This document shows, piece after piece, positions 62,592 to 64,000 of a stretch of 64,000 bases of DNA. Within the stretch, counting starts at the first letter, position 1. Each line of letters begins with the position of its first letter. The stretch lies in assembly GCF_900115395.1 (NCBI RefSeq), contig NZ_FOWE01000008.1, positions 145,170-209,169 on the forward strand, given 5' to 3'. The notes under the pieces were generated by a model. It was not told where the DNA came from, made no database searches, and saw nothing but the letters and a program-made list of their open reading frames with translations. A program made the translations under genes and the position numbers. Source of the stretch: Geodermatophilus obscurus (GTDB lineage Bacteria; Actinomycetota; Actinomycetes; Mycobacteriales; Geodermatophilaceae).

Positions 62592-64000
62592 TTGCTCCTG
62601 ATCCCCCAGACGTTCGGCCCCTACGAGCTCGACGAGGTGCTCGGCCGCGGCCACACCGGCGAGGTGTACCGCGCCTGGGACACCCGCCGGTCGCGGACGG
62701 TCGCCCTCGAGGTCCTCTCGCCCGAGCTCAGCGCCGACCCGCGGTTCCGTGCGCAGTTCGAGCAGGTGAGCCGGGCCGTCGCGGCGATCGAGGAGCCGCA
62801 CGTCGTCGTCGTCCACGAGGTCGGCGAGGTCGACGGCCGGCTCTACCGAGACGTGCAGCTCGTCGACGGGCGGGCTCTGTCCGCGGTGCTCGCCACCGAG
62901 GGACCGCTCTCCGCCGTCGTGGCGGTCGACGTCGTCGGTCAGGTCGCGGCCGCCCTCGACGCCGCGCACGCCGCCGGGGTCGTGCACGGGAGCGTCCGCG
63001 CATCCGACGTCCTGGTGTCCGGCCACCCCGACCGTCCCGAGTGCCACCTGACGCACTTCGGCCTCGCCGACCGCCCCGACGGCCGGCCCGCCGACCCCCG
63101 GGCCGACGTCTCCGCGCTGGCCTGGCTCCTCTCCGAGCTGCTCACCGGCCGGCCGCGCGGGAGCGACACCGGCGGGACGGCACCCGGCGGCGGAGGCCGG
63201 CACCGGGAGCCGCCGTACCCCACCGGGGAGGACTCCGTGCCCCCGGCCCTGGAGGCGGTGGTGGCGCGGAGCACCGCCGCGGACCCCGCCGGCCGGTACG
63301 CGAGCGCCGGGGCGCTGGCCGCGGCCGCGCGCGCGGCGCTGCGCCGGACCTCGGACACGGTGCCGGTGCAGGCGGTGTCCGCACCGGCCTCAGCCGGTGT
63401 GGCGGCCGGTGCGGCGAGCGGGGCGGCCGGCGGCGCGGCGGCAGCGCGGACGGCCGGGGTGGGCGCAGCGGCGGCCCGCCAGGCACGGCGCCGCGCCTCC
63501 CCGCCGGCACCCCGGTCGCAACGCCGGAGGGAACTGGCGGCCGTCCTCGTCGCCGCGGCGGTCGGGCTGACCGCCGCGGGCGGGGTCGTGGCGGTCCGGC
63601 TGGCCGCGGACGACTCCGACGCCGTGGCGTCGACCCCGGTCGTGCTGGAGCCGGCCGACGACCCCGGGGACGCTCCCTTCGTGCCCGCACCGCCGGGGAC
63701 GACGGGGCCGGCCGGGGAGACCGGGGACCGCGCCCCGGGCTCGGCCGGGACCCCGCAGGGGGGCGACGACCCGGCCTCCGGTTCCGCCGGCACCCCGCAG
63801 GACGGCGAGCGTCCCGCGGAGGAGAGCGCCGCGACCACGCCGGGAGGCGACGACACGGCACCGGGCACCGCCGGGACCGCGCCGGGCTCGGGCGACGCGG
63901 GCTCGGGCGACGCGGGCTCGGGCGACGCGGGCTCGGGCGACGCGGACTCGGGCGATGCGGACTCGGGCGATGCGGACTCGGGCGATGCGGACTCGGGCGA
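62592..64000 (+). CDS. membrane-anchored pseudokinase, 3' end beyond the window
   Basis: A kinase-fold protein that runs off the window. It begins PQTFGPYELDEVLGRGHTGEVYRAWD, the usual Gly loop of bacterial Ser/Thr kinases. However the ATP-binding Lys is Glu-39 (VALEVL), the catalytic HRD is HGS (131-133), the Asn of the catalytic loop is Asp-138, and DFG is HFG (154-156). All catalytic residues are lost, so it should be inactive. A transmembrane helix follows (LAAVLVAAAVGLTAAGGVVAV, about residues 315-337), then an extracellular Gly/Ser/Asp/Thr-rich tail with a 15-bp DNA repeat. The start is probably TTG at 62592; no ATG or GTG lies in frame close upstream. Confidence 0.82.
   Translation, partial: MLLIPQTFGPYELDEVLGRGHTGEVYRAWDTRRSRTVALEVLSPELSADPRFRAQFEQVSRAVAAIEEPHVVVVHEVGEVDGRLYRDVQLVDGRALSAVLATEGPLSAVVAVDVVGQVAAALDAAHAAGVVHGSVRASDVLVSGHPDRPECHLTHFGLADRPDGRPADPRADVSALAWLLSELLTGRPRGSDTGGTAPGGGGRHREPPYPTGEDSVPPALEAVVARSTAADPAGRYASAGALAAAARAALRRTSDTVPVQAVSAPASAGVAAGAASGAAGGAAAARTAGVGAAAARQARRRASPPAPRSQRRRELAAVLVAAAVGLTAAGGVVAVRLAADDSDAVASTPVVLEPADDPGDAPFVPAPPGTTGPAGETGDRAPGSAGTPQGGDDPASGSAGTPQDGERPAEESAATTPGGDDTAPGTAGTAPGSGDAGSGDAGSGDAGSGDADSGDADSGDADSGDADSG
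63885..64000 (+). repeat. 15-bp tandem repeat in the tail of the pseudokinase gene
   Basis: At least seven whole units (GGCTCGGGCGACGCG, later GACTCGGGCGATGCG) encode Gly/Asp-Ser-Gly-Asp-Ala repeats and continue past the window end. The two sub-types are ordered in blocks, so the array has expanded in steps. Confidence 0.9.

Overview
The window is very GC-rich (clearly above 70 percent), uses many GTG starts, packs genes closely with ATGA/GTGA overlaps, and encodes actinobacterial families (HelD motor ATPase, DUF6318 and DUF1206 proteins, heteromeric acyl-CoA dehydrogenase, VapBC, GlxA regulator). This points to a soil or rock actinomycete. Geodermatophilaceae (Blastococcus, Geodermatophilus, Modestobacter) is my best guess from protein flavour, but it is inference. 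No rRNA, tRNA, CRISPR array, transposase, integrase or prophage gene was found. The region reads as ordinary chromosome with several accessory islands.

Layout. 1-4.8 kb: a gene cut by the window edge, two secreted or lipoprotein genes, a VapBC toxin-antitoxin pair, DUF1810, a glutathionyl-hydroquinone-reductase-like protein and two tandem glycine-rich membrane proteins. 5.1-7.7 kb: a huge secreted Val/Pro/Glu repeat protein. 7.7-13.6 kb: AlaX tRNA editing, a glutamine amidotransferase, a DNA glycosylase, an ABM-like protein and a two-subunit acyl-CoA dehydrogenase. 13.7-16.8 kb: an RsbQ/RsbP-like stress-signalling pair. 16.9-21.1 kb: a zinc ribbon, a secreted Asp-rich (calcium-type) repeat protein, a hydrolase and HelD. 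21.2-24.2 kb: a CYP152 peroxygenase-type P450 downstream of a macro-like/SIR2 fusion. 24.4-30.8 kb: membrane proteins including a DUF1206 pair, FabG plus thiolase, and a STAS anti-anti-sigma factor. 30.8-37.1 kb: a sacsin/Hsp90-type ATPase and an aldehyde dehydrogenase plus GMC oxidoreductase operon. 37.1-38.1 kb: a DUF559 gene enclosed by perfect 26-bp inverted repeats. 38.1-46 kb: MFS/GlxA divergent pair, DEAD helicase, a DoxX-like protein, a small autoregulated-looking HTH/hydrolase locus, and a cupredoxin lipoprotein with a membrane partner. 46-53.9 kb: a sugar or polyol uptake and catabolism operon (RbsA/RbsC/RbsB-type ABC transporter, Gfo/Idh/MocA dehydrogenase, TIM-barrel isomerase) with a ROK regulator. 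54.7-59.4 kb: type II NADH dehydrogenase, then an esterase / erythromycin-esterase-like / carboxylate-amine ligase operon. 59.6-64 kb: cytoplasmic HtrA-like protease, a diguanylate cyclase, an SDR, and the start of a membrane-anchored pseudokinase that runs off the window.

The most interesting structures are: (i) a five-copy family of about 65-bp nested palindromes placed right after stop codons, whose outer stems differ in sequence but always pair; (ii) a second family of GGAGCC...GGCTCC elements, two of which bracket the DUF559 gene; (iii) the RsbQ/RsbP pair with a STAS protein 13 kb away; (iv) the macro-like/SIR2 fusion; (v) a P450 with His at the OleT-type position; (vi) a kinase-fold protein lacking every catalytic residue. 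Several genes carry a TANNNT -10 box six to eight bases before the start codon, suggesting leaderless transcripts.
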